Positions 17,471-26,820 are shown, counted from the first letter of the stretch. The stretch is DNA of 64,000 bases from an uncultured Gammaproteobacteria bacterium (GCA_913060975.1 CAJXVC010000007.1:62001-126000), one strand, 5' to 3'. Program-made: numbers and translations. Notes: generated by a model not told the origin, from the sequence alone.

Positions 17471-18169
17471 TCATGGCGTTTTTACTTCGCGTTTCATGAC
17501 ACGGCGCAACACGACCAATCCGACAATTATTCCCACTAGTACTAGAATTTGCTGAGCGCTAATTCCTTCGCCCGCCAAAAGGTCTCTCCCGGTAGCGCCG
17601 GTGTAAGTTATCGCGAAACAGGAAGGAATGATAAACAGACCGCTGGTCAGTACATAGTCGCGTAACCTTATCTGTGTTACCCCGAGCAAATAGTTCAACA
17701 GAAAAGCCGGCATTACTGGAATTACTCGCAATACGGCGACTGCTTTCCAGCCCGCTCTGGACACATAATCAGTGAGGAATACGATGCGCTTGTGCGCGCG
17801 TTGATCAATGTAATCCCGCGCTACCGTCCGGGCGATCAGAAAAGCCGCGGTGCTGCCGAGAACAAATCCCGCCAGATTGATTAAAAACCCCAGGGTAACT
17901 CCGAACAGTGCACCTGTTGCCAGAAACAGAATGGAGTTCGGAATCAAGGCGATAATGCCGACAGTAGTAATGAGCAACATAAGTGATACGGCAACTGCCA
18001 ATGGCAGCTCTTGCAACTGATTAATGAAATCTGTCTGCAAATAATCGCGATTCAGAAAGCCCAGTACGGCAATCCCTGCTATTGATAGGATTAGGCCGAG
18101 TCTGTAAGCTCTTCGAAGCTTTTGGGATGACGGTGAATCACCGCCTGTGTTTGCCTTGCCCTCATCCAT
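17471..18169 (-). CDS. TVP38/TMEM64 family (VTT domain) membrane protein
   Basis: 232 residues, inner membrane. After a short cytoplasmic N-terminus come helices at about 28-45 and 58-85, then the VTT (DedA-like) core: the re-entrant segments around LATGALFGVTLGFLINLAGFVLGSTAAFLIAR and RVIPVMPAFLLNYLLGVTQI with conserved Arg and Pro, then ITYTGATG. DedA-superfamily VTT proteins include undecaprenyl-phosphate and phospholipid flippases. Divergent by 44 bases from the GT39-like and GT2 genes, which act on polyprenyl-phosphate sugars, so a role in recycling or moving that lipid carrier is a reasonable inference. Confidence 0.88.
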   Translation of the reverse strand: MDEGKANTGGDSPSSQKLRRAYRLGLILSIAGIAVLGFLNRDYLQTDFINQLQELPLAVAVSLMLLITTVGIIALIPNSILFLATGALFGVTLGFLINLAGFVLGSTAAFLIARTVARDYIDQRAHKRIVFLTDYVSRAGWKAVAVLRVIPVMPAFLLNYLLGVTQIRLRDYVLTSGLFIIPSCFAITYTGATGRDLLAGEGISAQQILVLVGIIVGLVVLRRVMKREVKTP

Positions 18170-18213
18170 CTGCAGTCTTCCATTTATTCATTTATCGGAC
18201 TTAATCGCGATCT

Positions 18214-19842
18214 ATGGCGCAAGCGCAGCCTAAAATTTCATTGATCCAACTTGTCGCTTTATTCGGCGTAATGGTGCTTGGTGTATTTTTGAGAGTTTAC
18301 CAATTGGATGACCAGATTATCACTGGTGATGAATGGCATGCATTACATATTGCTATGCAAGCTGATTATAGCGAGATTGCCACATCATTTGGCGATGCCG
18401 ATCATTCAATTCCGGTAGCGCTCTATTTCAAGTTGTTAATGGAGAGCGTGGGATTGCAGCAATGGATGATTCAGGCTCCCTTTGTTCTGGCTGGTTGTCT
18501 TTTGATCTTCATTATTCCCTGGTTACTGCGCGAACAATTGGGGCATCGGTCGGCCATATTTGCGGCCGGGCTGTTTGCCATTTCGCCTATTCTAATTACT
18601 CAGGCACGGTTCGCGCGGCCCTACCCAATTGCGTTGCTGCTCTCGTTCGTGGCTGTAATCTATTTTTACCGGTGGTGGAAGAGCCGAGCCAAAACAGATG
18701 GTGCTGTCTATTTGCTTTGCGCTGCGCTGACTGGCTATTTGCTGATTCTCAATTTGCCCTTCGTATTAGGGGCTTTCGGATACGTATTTGTTTGCAGCCT
18801 TTACAGTGCCAATAGGTCCGGTGATTGGCAGCAGTGCAGGAAAGATGTGCGAGATCTGTTACTGCTTGGTCTGGCAACTCTTCTTCTCCTGACAATAATG
18901 CTGCTGCCGCCGCTATTGGGCGATTTCTCGGCGCTGAGCGAAAAGGCCGCAGGCGGTATGTTGGGGATATCCAGCTTTGCCCCGGTGATTGCTGTATTCA
19001 GTGGCGCGGGAGGGGTGTTACTCACTGGCGCCGTGTTGCTAGTGGCCGGTCTTGGGCTTGCCACGGCAGTACAGAGGCGTATCAAGCTTTTGGGTTTGCT
19101 GGGGTTTCTGGCTATACTTCAAGGGCTTGCGGTCGCGATTGCTAACCCCGTGGGCACCGAGAACATTGTCATCATCGCTCGTTATCTTGTTCCCTTGTTG
19201 GTGTTTCTGCTCATCCTCACAGCGCTGGGTCTTGACCGGCTTGTGGGGCTTATAGATGCGACAATCAACTCTGGCTGGTCATATGGACTATATGGTCTGC
19301 TATTGCTTGTAGCGGTAGTCCTGGGCCCTTTGCCTCGGGCCTATTATTCGCCGAACAACAATATTGTGTTGATGACAATCAGCGAGATGGTATTGGACAT
19401 GCCTTCTTATGAAGCAATGTTGTCTGAACCGGTAGCAGGGTTCTATACCGGTCAAGAAGAATTACCCGCTGCGCAGTCGTTTATCGTGCAAGCGCCGTAC
19501 TACTATAATTTCGATTACTTGCCGGTCTATCAGCATTTGACAGGGCAACGCATCGCGATGGGGATGACAGACGGGCTTTGCTCGAGTAATCGGCAAGGTG
19601 AGATCCCCATTGCGCTGCGAGACAATGTCAGCCTGAATAATTTTTTCTATCTTGGCGAGCCAGTTCAGATCAGAGAGGCTGGTGTCGACTATGTGGCTTT
19701 TCACCATAACCTTGAGCAAGAGGTGTTAGTGCCGATCATAGTGGAAGAGATGAATGTCCAAGAGTGCATTAGTGCGTATCAAAACTGGTTTGGCGAGCCT
19801 GTTTATACTGACAACAAGATTACCGTCTTTGCAATAAACTGA
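18214..19842 (+). CDS. Polytopic GT39/PMT-like glycosyltransferase
   Basis: 542 residues with about 11 predicted membrane helices. The first periplasmic loop carries the catalytic-type acidic motif in TGDEWHALHIA (Asp-Glu after helix 1), and the second segment has LLREQLGHRSAIFAAGLFAISPILITQARFARPYPIALL, both standard for the GT-C fold transferases that use polyprenyl-phosphate-linked sugars (PMT, ArnT, GT83). The C-terminal ~140 residues form a soluble periplasmic domain. It should transfer a hexose or aminoarabinose-like sugar to a lipid, protein or polysaccharide on the periplasmic side; the acceptor is unknown. The GT2 gene begins 45 bases downstream and would supply the lipid-linked donor. 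Confidence 0.85.
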   Translation: MAQAQPKISLIQLVALFGVMVLGVFLRVYQLDDQIITGDEWHALHIAMQADYSEIATSFGDADHSIPVALYFKLLMESVGLQQWMIQAPFVLAGCLLIFIIPWLLREQLGHRSAIFAAGLFAISPILITQARFARPYPIALLLSFVAVIYFYRWWKSRAKTDGAVYLLCAALTGYLLILNLPFVLGAFGYVFVCSLYSANRSGDWQQCRKDVRDLLLLGLATLLLLTIMLLPPLLGDFSALSEKAAGGMLGISSFAPVIAVFSGAGGVLLTGAVLLVAGLGLATAVQRRIKLLGLLGFLAILQGLAVAIANPVGTENIVIIARYLVPLLVFLLILTALGLDRLVGLIDATINSGWSYGLYGLLLLVAVVLGPLPRAYYSPNNNIVLMTISEMVLDMPSYEAMLSEPVAGFYTGQEELPAAQSFIVQAPYYYNFDYLPVYQHLTGQRIAMGMTDGLCSSNRQGEIPIALRDNVSLNNFFYLGEPVQIREAGVDYVAFHHNLEQEVLVPIIVEEMNVQECISAYQNWFGEPVYTDNKITVFAIN

Positions 19843-19887
19843 ACTGCCAATAAATCTTAGTCATCAAACTGTGGGTCTAACAATTCA

Positions 19888-20676
19888 ATGATATTGGGAA
19901 AGAAAATCGTAATCGTCTTGCCTGCTTATGAAGCCGAGCAGACATTGGCTGAGACCTATAAAGCAATTCCGCACGAGATTGTGGATGAAATTGTCCTGGT
20001 TGATGATGCCAGCTCTGACAGCACTGCGGATTTAGCCAGAGAGTTGGGAATTCGTACTTATGTGCATGAACAGAATACCGGCTATGGTGGTAATCAGAAA
20101 TCCTGTTACCGGGAAGCTCTAAAGTTGGATGCTGACATTGTCATTATGTTACATCCGGATTATCAATATGACCCGAGACTTATTACCGCACTAGCATCAA
20201 TGATTGCTTCGGGAATCTATGACGTTGTGATTGCCTCCAGAATTCTCAGTGGTACAGCCCGAGCCGGAGGAATGCCGCTGTACAAATATATCGCGAATCG
20301 CATCCTCACCCTGTTTCAGAATATTATGATGGGCGCGAAATTATCGGAGTATCACACAGGCTACCGGGCGTTCAGCAAAGAAGTAGTGGGTACACTGCCC
20401 TTGTTACGCAATTCAGATAATTTTATTTTCGATAATGAGATGCTAGTGCAAGTTGTGGCGCGCGGTTTTGCGATTGGTGAAGTATCTTGCCCGACACGTT
20501 ATTTCCCTGAGGCAAGCTCTATCAATTTAAGCAACTCAGTCGTCTATGGATTGGGTGTTCTCAAGAACAGCATAATGTTCAGGTTGTGGAAGTGGGGGCT
20601 ACTCAAGTCAGATTTATTCACGACTGATAAAAAGTACAGTCTACGCCAGGCAATTGACTCGGAAGATTCTGAGTAA
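19888..20676 (+). CDS. Family 2 glycosyltransferase, dolichol-phosphate-mannose-synthase-like
   Basis: 262 residues, GT-A fold, soluble. [22 protein letters not shown] is the nucleotide-binding start; [17 protein letters not shown] holds the first Asp pair; [10 protein letters not shown] replaces the usual DADxQ metal motif with HPDYQ, as in many DPM1-like enzymes lacking the C-terminal membrane domain; YHTGYRAFS and [12 protein letters not shown] follow. It should move a sugar from a nucleotide sugar to polyprenyl phosphate at the cytoplasmic face, providing the donor for the GT39-like protein encoded just upstream. The spacing and order indicate one operon. Confidence 0.88.
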   Translation: MILGKKIVIVLPAYEAEQTLAETYKAIPHEIVDEIVLVDDASSDSTADLARELGIRTYVHEQNTGYGGNQKSCYREALKLDADIVIMLHPDYQYDPRLITALASMIASGIYDVVIASRILSGTARAGGMPLYKYIANRILTLFQNIMMGAKLSEYHTGYRAFSKEVVGTLPLLRNSDNFIFDNEMLVQVVARGFAIGEVSCPTRYFPEASSINLSNSVVYGLGVLKNSIMFRLWKWGLLKSDLFTTDKKYSLRQAIDSEDSE

Positions 20677-20754
20677 CAGAGTCATGTTTACGTGGCACCC
20701 TGCCGTTCTTGGTTTTAGAGCTGCAGCGCCAGAAGGACGAAATCGGGATTTGTA

Positions 20755-21405
20755 ATGTTAGTTATTTTTGATTGGGATGGGACTCTACTGAATTCGTTGA
20801 CCAAGATTTCCCAATGTATGCAGTTGGCAGCGGTTGATGCAGGTTTGGAGCCGTGTAGCGAGGCCGATGCGCGCAGCATTATCGGACTTGGTTTGCCGGA
20901 AGCGGTGTCAACGCTGTATCCGAATGCCGAATCAGCCCCTCTGGAACTATTGAGTCAGCGCTATGCCCACCATTTTGTCATTAAGGATCAAACGCCTTGT
21001 GAATTCTATCCCGGTGTAGAAGATACGCTGGAAACTCTGAAGTCCAATGGCCATCACATTGCAGTTGCTACTGGCAAGAGTCGTCGCGGGCTCAATCGTG
21101 TGTTGGGTAATCTGGGTTGGGAAAATTATTTTCACGCCACGCGCTGTGCCGATGAAACGGCTTCGAAACCTGATCCGCTGATGCTGTCTGAATTATTAGC
21201 TGAACTGGATGTGCCGCTTGCGGATTCGGTGATGATTGGCGATACCGAATTTGATCTGGGTATGGCGGCGAGTCTTGGCATGCGCCGGATCGGTGTCAGC
21301 TATGGCGCGCATCCTCTTGAGCGTCTGAACAAGCATCAGCCCGAGGCAATTATTGATGAGATGAGCCAGCTTGTGAATCTGCTCGGGAAAACGCAAGTCG
21401 TATAA
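20755..21405 (+). CDS. HAD-family phosphatase, phosphoglycolate-phosphatase-like
   Basis: 216 residues, cytoplasmic. HAD motifs: I DWDGTLLNS (nucleophile D6, acid D8), II VATGKSRR, III K (SKPDPLM), IV GDTEFDLGMA. The helical cap between motif I and II is of type C1, with GLGLPEAVSTLYP as in Gph and related enzymes often annotated with RluC. Substrate is likely a small phosphate ester. ATG at 20755, 78 bases after the GT2 gene; it may be co-transcribed but is not obviously linked to glycosylation. Confidence 0.87.
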   Translation: MLVIFDWDGTLLNSLTKISQCMQLAAVDAGLEPCSEADARSIIGLGLPEAVSTLYPNAESAPLELLSQRYAHHFVIKDQTPCEFYPGVEDTLETLKSNGHHIAVATGKSRRGLNRVLGNLGWENYFHATRCADETASKPDPLMLSELLAELDVPLADSVMIGDTEFDLGMAASLGMRRIGVSYGAHPLERLNKHQPEAIIDEMSQLVNLLGKTQVV

Positions 21406-21467
21406 TCACGCTGTTAGGACCAGTCAGTTGCAGAAACTCCGGCATTTTCATGCATCTTTCTCTGTCT

Positions 21468-22922
21468 TCATGGTAGCTTCAACGCTTCTATCTCTCTGCC
21501 AAATTGTGACAAGATCAGTCGGTCAATGTCACTACCGGCTGCTGCTCTGAACTCGATCTGTGAGTCACCACCCGCTACGCTGAAACGATTTTCGCTCAGT
21601 GCTACCAGCTTCGCAGCGCGTTGGCTGGACCCTTGTTGATAGAGTTCACCATCTTCTATGAAGATGGTCAGGATAAAATCGTCAGTGACCCGGTATTCAC
21701 CCGTGTATTCACTAAGTAAACCTGGCTCGATGCTGATGATGTCACTGCGCTGCGCCTGAGTATCAATTCCCATCTCCGCTAGCCCGTGGCTGGCGACTTC
21801 ATCTGTGGGATTGTTAGCTAGAGATATTTGATAGAGCGCTTGTGCGCGTGTCTCATCGCCAGCTTGCCGGTATTCATTCGCCAGCAAGTTGAGAAAGTAC
21901 GAAGGTGGTACTGCGGTAAAATCCTCCAACAATACAGCTGCGGCTGCGTCGAGACGGTTTTCACTGATCAGCGTATTTACCAATTGCAGCAATGTAATAT
22001 TGGGCAGGCTACGCTCATAGCCAAATCGCTTTCCTGACTTTTCATAGACCTCTCGCATGGCAGCGACACCGCCGATGTTGTAGATCTCGACTGGGTTATT
22101 CAGCGCCCAGCCAGAAAAAATACCCAGCAAGCCATAGTAAGTGGCAGGAAGCGGAATGGATCCATGATGCTCTTCCGGGGACTCGCTAAAATCCCATCTG
22201 AAATCGCGCGGCGTGAATTCGGCGAGAACTCCGGTTAGCTTTCTGAAGGCTGCTTGTGTGGTACCGCTTTCATTGCCTTTGCTCAGATACAAGTCTATCG
22301 ATAACTCAGATTGTGCCGCGAGAAACTCGCTGGTTTGATCAACCAGCACCTGATTGGACCAGTCAAGTGTAGGGCTGATCGCGATATAACCGTCAAACAA
22401 GTCCGGTACTGACGTCAGCGTGTGCAATGCAAACAAACCACCAAGCGAGTGGCCAATAAGAACTCGGTATGGATGAGTGTTGAGATTATTTTCGATGTAG
22501 GGGAATAACTCCTCTTTGAGAAAGCGTTGGAAAGCGCCGGCACCGCCGAGACTTTGAAAGTTGGCTTGATCATTCGCGTTGTCCGATGGTGGTGTAAAGT
22601 CTCTGCCTCTGTCTGTATTTCTTATCGCCACAACAATAAGTTCCGGAATCCGTTCTGCTTTTGCCAGGAACTGGCTAATAGCGCTGGTATGTAGAAAGTT
22701 ATCAGTGCCGTCCAAAAGGTAGACTACGGGGTAGCCTGCTGCCGATTCGGAGTAGGATTCGGGGGTTGAGATCCAAAGCTCTCTGGTTTCCTCAAGTACT
22801 TCCGATTCGAGCTCAAGTGTCTCCCCGAGTGTAATCTGGCTAGCAACCTGCACAGGGATTAAAGCTGTCAGACAGGCGAATAGTGTCGAGCTGAGAATTG
22901 AACTTGGAATTGATAATCGCAT
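21468..22922 (-). CDS. Secreted alpha/beta hydrolase (esterase D/Fes-like) with C-terminal helical-repeat and beta domains
   Basis: 484 residues with a signal peptide (to about VQVASQ, residue 29). Residues 30-280 are a putative esterase domain: PVVYLLDGTDNF, VAIRNTDRGRDFTPP, nucleophile S159 in GHSLGG, acid probably in the YLSKGNES region, and His in EEHHGSIP. This is the fold of enterochelin esterases and esterase D. Residues about 300-380 look like TPR helices (NTLISENRLDAAAAVLLEDF, QAGDETRAQALYQISLANNP). The last ~80 residues (LSEYTGEYRVTDDFILTIFIEDGELY) resemble the lipocalin-like DUF3471 domain of secreted peptidase/esterase proteins. GAGGAAG precedes the ATG. Natural substrate unknown. 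Confidence 0.85.
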   Translation of the reverse strand: MRLSIPSSILSSTLFACLTALIPVQVASQITLGETLELESEVLEETRELWISTPESYSESAAGYPVVYLLDGTDNFLHTSAISQFLAKAERIPELIVVAIRNTDRGRDFTPPSDNANDQANFQSLGGAGAFQRFLKEELFPYIENNLNTHPYRVLIGHSLGGLFALHTLTSVPDLFDGYIAISPTLDWSNQVLVDQTSEFLAAQSELSIDLYLSKGNESGTTQAAFRKLTGVLAEFTPRDFRWDFSESPEEHHGSIPLPATYYGLLGIFSGWALNNPVEIYNIGGVAAMREVYEKSGKRFGYERSLPNITLLQLVNTLISENRLDAAAAVLLEDFTAVPPSYFLNLLANEYRQAGDETRAQALYQISLANNPTDEVASHGLAEMGIDTQAQRSDIISIEPGLLSEYTGEYRVTDDFILTIFIEDGELYQQGSSQRAAKLVALSENRFSVAGGDSQIEFRAAAGSDIDRLILSQFGREIEALKLP

Positions 22923-23120
22923 CGTGCTTCCTCATTGCAAATGAATGGTGGCTACCTTGAAAGCTAACCAGGCAGAGAGAAAGTTTAGGCGCAAAGAACT
23001 GGTGGCGGTGACGTCGTTAAGCCGCCAATCTGGGTTTAGCTTCTAAGAGGCATCTATCCTGTACTCAGCTTTGGAGTGAGATTGCCGAGGAAGTTGCAAT
23101 AATGGACATGGCGGCTGAGC

Positions 23121-23153
23121 AAAAAAAAGGGCAGACACCGTCGGTATCTGCCC
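23121..23153 (-). terminator. Rho-independent terminator of the carbonic anhydrase-SulP operon
   Basis: On the minus strand the sequence GGGCAGATACC-GAC-GGTGTCTGCCC forms an 11-bp stem with one G-U pair and a 3-nt loop, followed immediately by eight T. It lies 32 bases past the SulP stop codon. Confidence 0.92.
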
Positions 23154-23184
23154 ATCAAGTGCTCAGGGTTATTGTTGCTTGGGA

Positions 23185-24852
23185 TTAAGCCGGAGCAGGC
23201 TCATCACTGAGCGGTTTGGCATCAGCCTTGCCTTCGGAAGACTCTACATATTCAACGGCAGCGGCGATCGCGTCGCGTCTGGTGTCAAAGTAGTGTTCCT
23301 TGGGCACAACGTCACCCATCAGGTCAGTGAGCATGGTACGAATTTCATCATTCATGCCAGATATGTAGACTAGCTTGTTGGACATCTTGCCATCGTTGGC
23401 AATGGTCTCAACTGCGCGAGCTGCTGACACATCGATGAACGGCACCTGGACAAAATCAAAGATCATGACCTGACTGGGTCCTTTCGATTTTTCACGAACC
23501 TGGTGCCCAACGTCTGCTGCTGCACCAAAGCTCAATGGACCACCAAAGTCGAAGACATTGATTCGCTTGTGTGAATGCGTCATCAATTCGGCTTCTTCAT
23601 CAGTGAAGTTGATTGATAGACCTTCGTTTGTGATGTCACGCAGTTCTTTCAATTGCAGGTCAGCAATCTGTTTGACGAAAGCCAGCGCTGCCAACACAAC
23701 ACCGCCAATAACGGCAGTGATCAGATCAACGAACACAGTCAAGGTCAGTACCAGCATCATTAATGCCAGATCCCAGCGTGGGCCGCGGTGAGCGCGCAAG
23801 ATGTAGGCGCGGTCAATAATGTCCCAACCAGTCTTGATCAGGATAGCTGCAAGAACCGTATGTGGAATCTTGGCTGCCAGAGGCGCCAGTGCTACCACGA
23901 TAGTCAGCAACAATACGCTGTGCAGCATGCCGGAGATCTTGGTGGAGCCGCCGGTGCGAATGTTCACAACCGTACGCATAGTGGCGCCGGCGCTGGCGAT
24001 ACCGCCAAACAGACCAGCGATAGCGTTACCCACACCTTGACCGATCAACTCTTTATTGGAGTTGTGGCGGGTCCGCGTCATGTTATCTGCAACCAGTGAG
24101 GTAAGCAGGCTATCGATTGCACCCAACAAGGCCAGAATGAATGCTGCTTCAAATACCACCAGGAAAGTATCCTGGCTGAAGCTGGGCATAATAAAACTTG
24201 GCAGACCCGTAGGAATGTCTCCCAGAATCGGCGCGCCAGCGACGAACAGACTCACCACAGTACCGATAATCAATCCGGCTAGAGGCGCTGGTACCCACTT
24301 GGCAAAGTTGGAGGGCCACTTGAAGACAATCAGCAGAGTCAATGCGCCGATGCCAAAAGCAACCAGATTCGGATCCATTATTGCGCCCGGTATTTCGACG
24401 AGCGCAGGAATGGTGCCGCCCTCATCGGGCTCATGACCGAACAGACGGCTGGTCTGCAGGGCGATGATGATGCAGCCGATCCCGCTCATGAAGCCGGAAA
24501 TTACAGGGTAGGGAACAAGTCGAATGTATTGCCCCAACCTGAAGACACCAAACAGGATTTGCAAAACACCGGCGAGTACGACTGTCGTAAATACTAGTGA
24601 AGGGTTGCCGTCCAGTGCAGCGAAAACACCTGCAAAGACAACAACCATCGGCCCGGTAGGGCCAGAAATTTGCGAGCCGGTACCGCCAAAAAGTGAGGCG
24701 AAGAAACCGACGAAGATCGCCCCGTACAAACCGGCAATTGGACCTGCACCTGATGCTTCACCAAAGGCAAGCGCCAGGGGCAGAGCAACCACACCGGCGG
24801 TTAACCCGCCAAACAGGTCCCCCTTCAGATCTTTGGTCTTGAAACTAATCAT
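23185..24852 (-). CDS. SulP-family anion (probably bicarbonate) transporter with STAS domain
   Basis: 555 residues. The first ~400 form the SulP membrane domain: DLFGGLTAGVVALPLALAFGEASGAGPIAGLYGAI, GPTGPMVVVFAG, GFMSGIGCIIIALQ and NKELIGQGVGNAIAGLFGGIASAGATMRTVVNI are diagnostic. The C-terminal ~110 residues are a STAS domain (RINVFDFGGPLSFGAAADV, VMIFDFVQVPFIDVSAARAVE). Substrates of the family are sulphate, bicarbonate, fumarate and others; the carbonic anhydrase gene 19 bases upstream in the same operon points to bicarbonate. AAAGGA precedes the ATG by nine bases. A strong terminator follows. Regulation is probably by the divergent OxyR-like protein. Confidence 0.9.
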   Translation of the reverse strand: MISFKTKDLKGDLFGGLTAGVVALPLALAFGEASGAGPIAGLYGAIFVGFFASLFGGTGSQISGPTGPMVVVFAGVFAALDGNPSLVFTTVVLAGVLQILFGVFRLGQYIRLVPYPVISGFMSGIGCIIIALQTSRLFGHEPDEGGTIPALVEIPGAIMDPNLVAFGIGALTLLIVFKWPSNFAKWVPAPLAGLIIGTVVSLFVAGAPILGDIPTGLPSFIMPSFSQDTFLVVFEAAFILALLGAIDSLLTSLVADNMTRTRHNSNKELIGQGVGNAIAGLFGGIASAGATMRTVVNIRTGGSTKISGMLHSVLLLTIVVALAPLAAKIPHTVLAAILIKTGWDIIDRAYILRAHRGPRWDLALMMLVLTLTVFVDLITAVIGGVVLAALAFVKQIADLQLKELRDITNEGLSINFTDEEAELMTHSHKRINVFDFGGPLSFGAAADVGHQVREKSKGPSQVMIFDFVQVPFIDVSAARAVETIANDGKMSNKLVYISGMNDEIRTMLTDLMGDVVPKEHYFDTRRDAIAAAVEYVESSEGKADAKPLSDEPAPA

Positions 24853-24871
24853 TATTGATTCCTTTCAGCGT

Positions 24872-25531
24872 TTATGCTGATTTTGCTGCCGACTGCTTGT
24901 TCATAAATTCGGCATAGCGCTCTTCTGCAGGAACGAATTGGCCGCTCTCTTCATCGAAAGCTTTAATAGTGCCGTGTTCGATGTCATAGACCCAGCCATG
25001 AAGTTCGACGTTACCGGTTGCCAATTTCGATAAAACGGCAGGGTGTGTACGCAAGTGGTGAAGTTGTAATACTACGTTTTCCTCTGTCACTTGACTCAAG
25101 GTATCACCAGAGTCGTCACCGGAACGTGCGCGCACTGATTCAACAGCGGCGCGGGTATTGTCCAGCCAGTCATGGACATGCGGCAGATCGGTGAGCGCAC
25201 CAGTATTCAGTGCCCCTTTCATGGCGCCGCAGTCGCTGTGGCCACATACCACAATGTGCTCAACTCCCAGAGCAGCGACAGCAAACTCAATTGAAGCTGT
25301 TACACCACCGGCAGTACGTGTATGGGGTGGCACGATGTTACCAGCGTTACGAATAATAAAGAGGTCGCCTGGTTCTGTGTGGGTTAGCAGGTTTGGATCA
25401 ATGCGCGAATCAGAGCATGTGATAAACAGAACTTCCGGACTCTGGCCGTTAGCCAACTCCGCAAACAATTTCTTCCTGTCTTCAAAGGAAGAGTTACGAA
25501 AACGCTCAATTCCAGAGATCAGTTTTTCCAT
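24872..25531 (-). CDS. Beta-class carbonic anhydrase
   Basis: 219 residues, interconverts CO2 and bicarbonate, cytoplasmic. Zinc ligands: Cys and Asp in TCSDSRIDP, His and Cys in VCGHSDCGAMKGAL. The remaining signature NAGNIVPPH is present. The ATG at 25531 is chosen because AGGA lies eight bases upstream (the longer frame begins in the would-be leader). It is the first gene of an operon with the SulP transporter; the pair should supply or export bicarbonate. Its promoter lies in the 137-bp gap shared with the LysR-type gene. Confidence 0.93.
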   Translation of the reverse strand: MEKLISGIERFRNSSFEDRKKLFAELANGQSPEVLFITCSDSRIDPNLLTHTEPGDLFIIRNAGNIVPPHTRTAGGVTASIEFAVAALGVEHIVVCGHSDCGAMKGALNTGALTDLPHVHDWLDNTRAAVESVRARSGDDSGDTLSQVTEENVVLQLHHLRTHPAVLSKLATGNVELHGWVYDIEHGTIKAFDEESGQFVPAEERYAEFMNKQSAAKSA

Positions 25532-25606
25532 TTTCAATATCCTCATACGGTCCAAGTTAAAAAGATGTGCAATAGTACGGTTGATTAGATGATAAGAATA
25601 TTGAAT

Positions 25607-25637
25607 AAATAGCTATTTCGTTATAGATTTTATCTAT
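25607..25637. promoter_or_regulatory. OxyR-type operator between the carbonic anhydrase operon and the LysR gene
   Basis: ATAGATTTTATCTAT (25623-25637) is a perfect match to the OxyR element ATAGnTnnnAnCTAT. Six bases to its left, a second element at 25602-25616 keeps the right half (AGCTAT), and the 12-bp palindrome AAATAGCTATTT occupies 25607-25618. A tandem pair of this kind is the usual tetramer site of OxyR-like LysR regulators. It lies 31 bases before the regulator's ATG. Confidence 0.65.
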
Positions 25638-25668
25638 CACCTGCCCGCCATCCGAGGCGCACTGAACA

Positions 25669-26646
25669 ATGGATAATCTGGAAAAACTGTCTCTAAAGCA
25701 GATTCAATACTTCACCGCTGTAGCCGAATTTGGCAGTTTTCGGCAGGCGGCATTTCGCTTGAATATTACCCAGCCAACCCTGAGCAACCAGGTGGCGGCA
25801 TTGGAAAAAACGCTTAAAGTTCAGTTATTTGAGCGCAGTCGCAAGGGTATTAATACTACCGCTCAGGGTCGCGAGCTATTACAAGGTGCCCGGCGCATAC
25901 TGGAAGAAGCTCAAGGGTTTGCAACGCAAGCGGCAATGCTGTCCGGCGGGGGTATGGGTATTTACCGATTGGGGGTCACACCCACACTGGGCCCGTACCT
26001 GCTCCCGCATATCCTGAGCCCTATCCACGCGCGTTACACAGATTTGAAGCTCTATGTGCGCGAAGACCCACCCAGCGATCTGGAAACGGGTCTGATCAAT
26101 GGCCAACATGATTTGATCCTGTCCACACAACCGATTATGTCGAACGAGCTGGTTGTAGCGCCGTTGTTTCGGGAGCCGCTGAAGCTGGCCCTCGCTATGG
26201 ACCACAGATTGGCCGGCAAAACTCGAATCAACAGGATGGATTTACTTGGAGAACCAGTACTGACGGTGACCGAACACCACCTTTTTCACCGGCAGATTAC
26301 TGAGCTATGTGAGCGTGTAGGTGCTGTGGTGCGGCGGGACTATGAAGGTACTTCTCTGGACACACTGCGCCAGATGGTCGTCATGGGAATGGGCGTCGCA
26401 TTCTTGCCGGCTCTGTATGTAAAGTCGGAAATTCGCGATAGTAAAGAGTTACGCGTTACAGATGTCGAGGGCATCAACGTGGTTCGTAATCACGCCTTGG
26501 TGTGGAGAAACACATCGCCAGCACGCAATTTCTATAAAGAACTGGCCAGTCAAATTCAGGAAATTGTCGAGAGCGAGCTGGGGGATGTTGTCATGCCAGC
26601 GGCACGGTTGCGCCCGGGTAAAAAGTCGAAGCCAGGTAAAGCTTGA
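25669..26646 (+). CDS. OxyR-like LysR-family regulator lacking the peroxidatic cysteine
   Basis: 325 residues. The N-terminal winged helix-turn-helix (LSLKQIQYFTAVAEFGSFRQAAFRLNITQPTLSNQVAALEKTL) is typical LysR. The effector domain is OxyR-like throughout (GVTPTLGPYLLPHILSPIHARYTDLKLYVREDPPSDLETGL; TSLDTLRQMVVMGMGVAFLPALYV). In E. coli OxyR the redox pair is C199 and C208 in GHCLRDQALGFC; here the aligned segment HHLFHRQITELC has Leu at the C199 position (L205) and keeps only the second cysteine (C214). It should not sense peroxide by the OxyR disulphide mechanism. It is divergent from the carbonic anhydrase-SulP operon and probably controls it and itself through the operator at 25607-25637. 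The signal may relate to inorganic carbon. Confidence 0.88.
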   Translation: MDNLEKLSLKQIQYFTAVAEFGSFRQAAFRLNITQPTLSNQVAALEKTLKVQLFERSRKGINTTAQGRELLQGARRILEEAQGFATQAAMLSGGGMGIYRLGVTPTLGPYLLPHILSPIHARYTDLKLYVREDPPSDLETGLINGQHDLILSTQPIMSNELVVAPLFREPLKLALAMDHRLAGKTRINRMDLLGEPVLTVTEHHLFHRQITELCERVGAVVRRDYEGTSLDTLRQMVVMGMGVAFLPALYVKSEIRDSKELRVTDVEGINVVRNHALVWRNTSPARNFYKELASQIQEIVESELGDVVMPAARLRPGKKSKPGKA

Positions 26647-26792
26647 ATTACTAATACTGGCGCTGAGCCAATTGATGCATCGCGCAACCATGATTGGCGG
26701 GGAAACAGATCGCGATTTTCGAACACGGCTGTAGTTGTCTGCCAGTGATTCTTCACAAGCATTGCCAAGCAAGACGATTGAGTTTCAGATAA

Positions 26793-26820
26793 TAAAAAGC
26801 CGGGCCCGAATTGGGCCCAG
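26793..26820 (-). terminator. Intrinsic terminator of the candidate selenoprotein gene
   Basis: On the minus strand GGGCCC-AATTC-GGGCCC forms a 6-bp GC-only stem, then GGC and TTTTTATT. It lies about 50 bases after the stop codon at 26872. Confidence 0.75.

Noticed and set aside
23129..23153. Palindrome downstream of SulP as an operator
   Set aside because: It is followed by eight T on the minus strand at the right distance from the stop, so it is a terminator.
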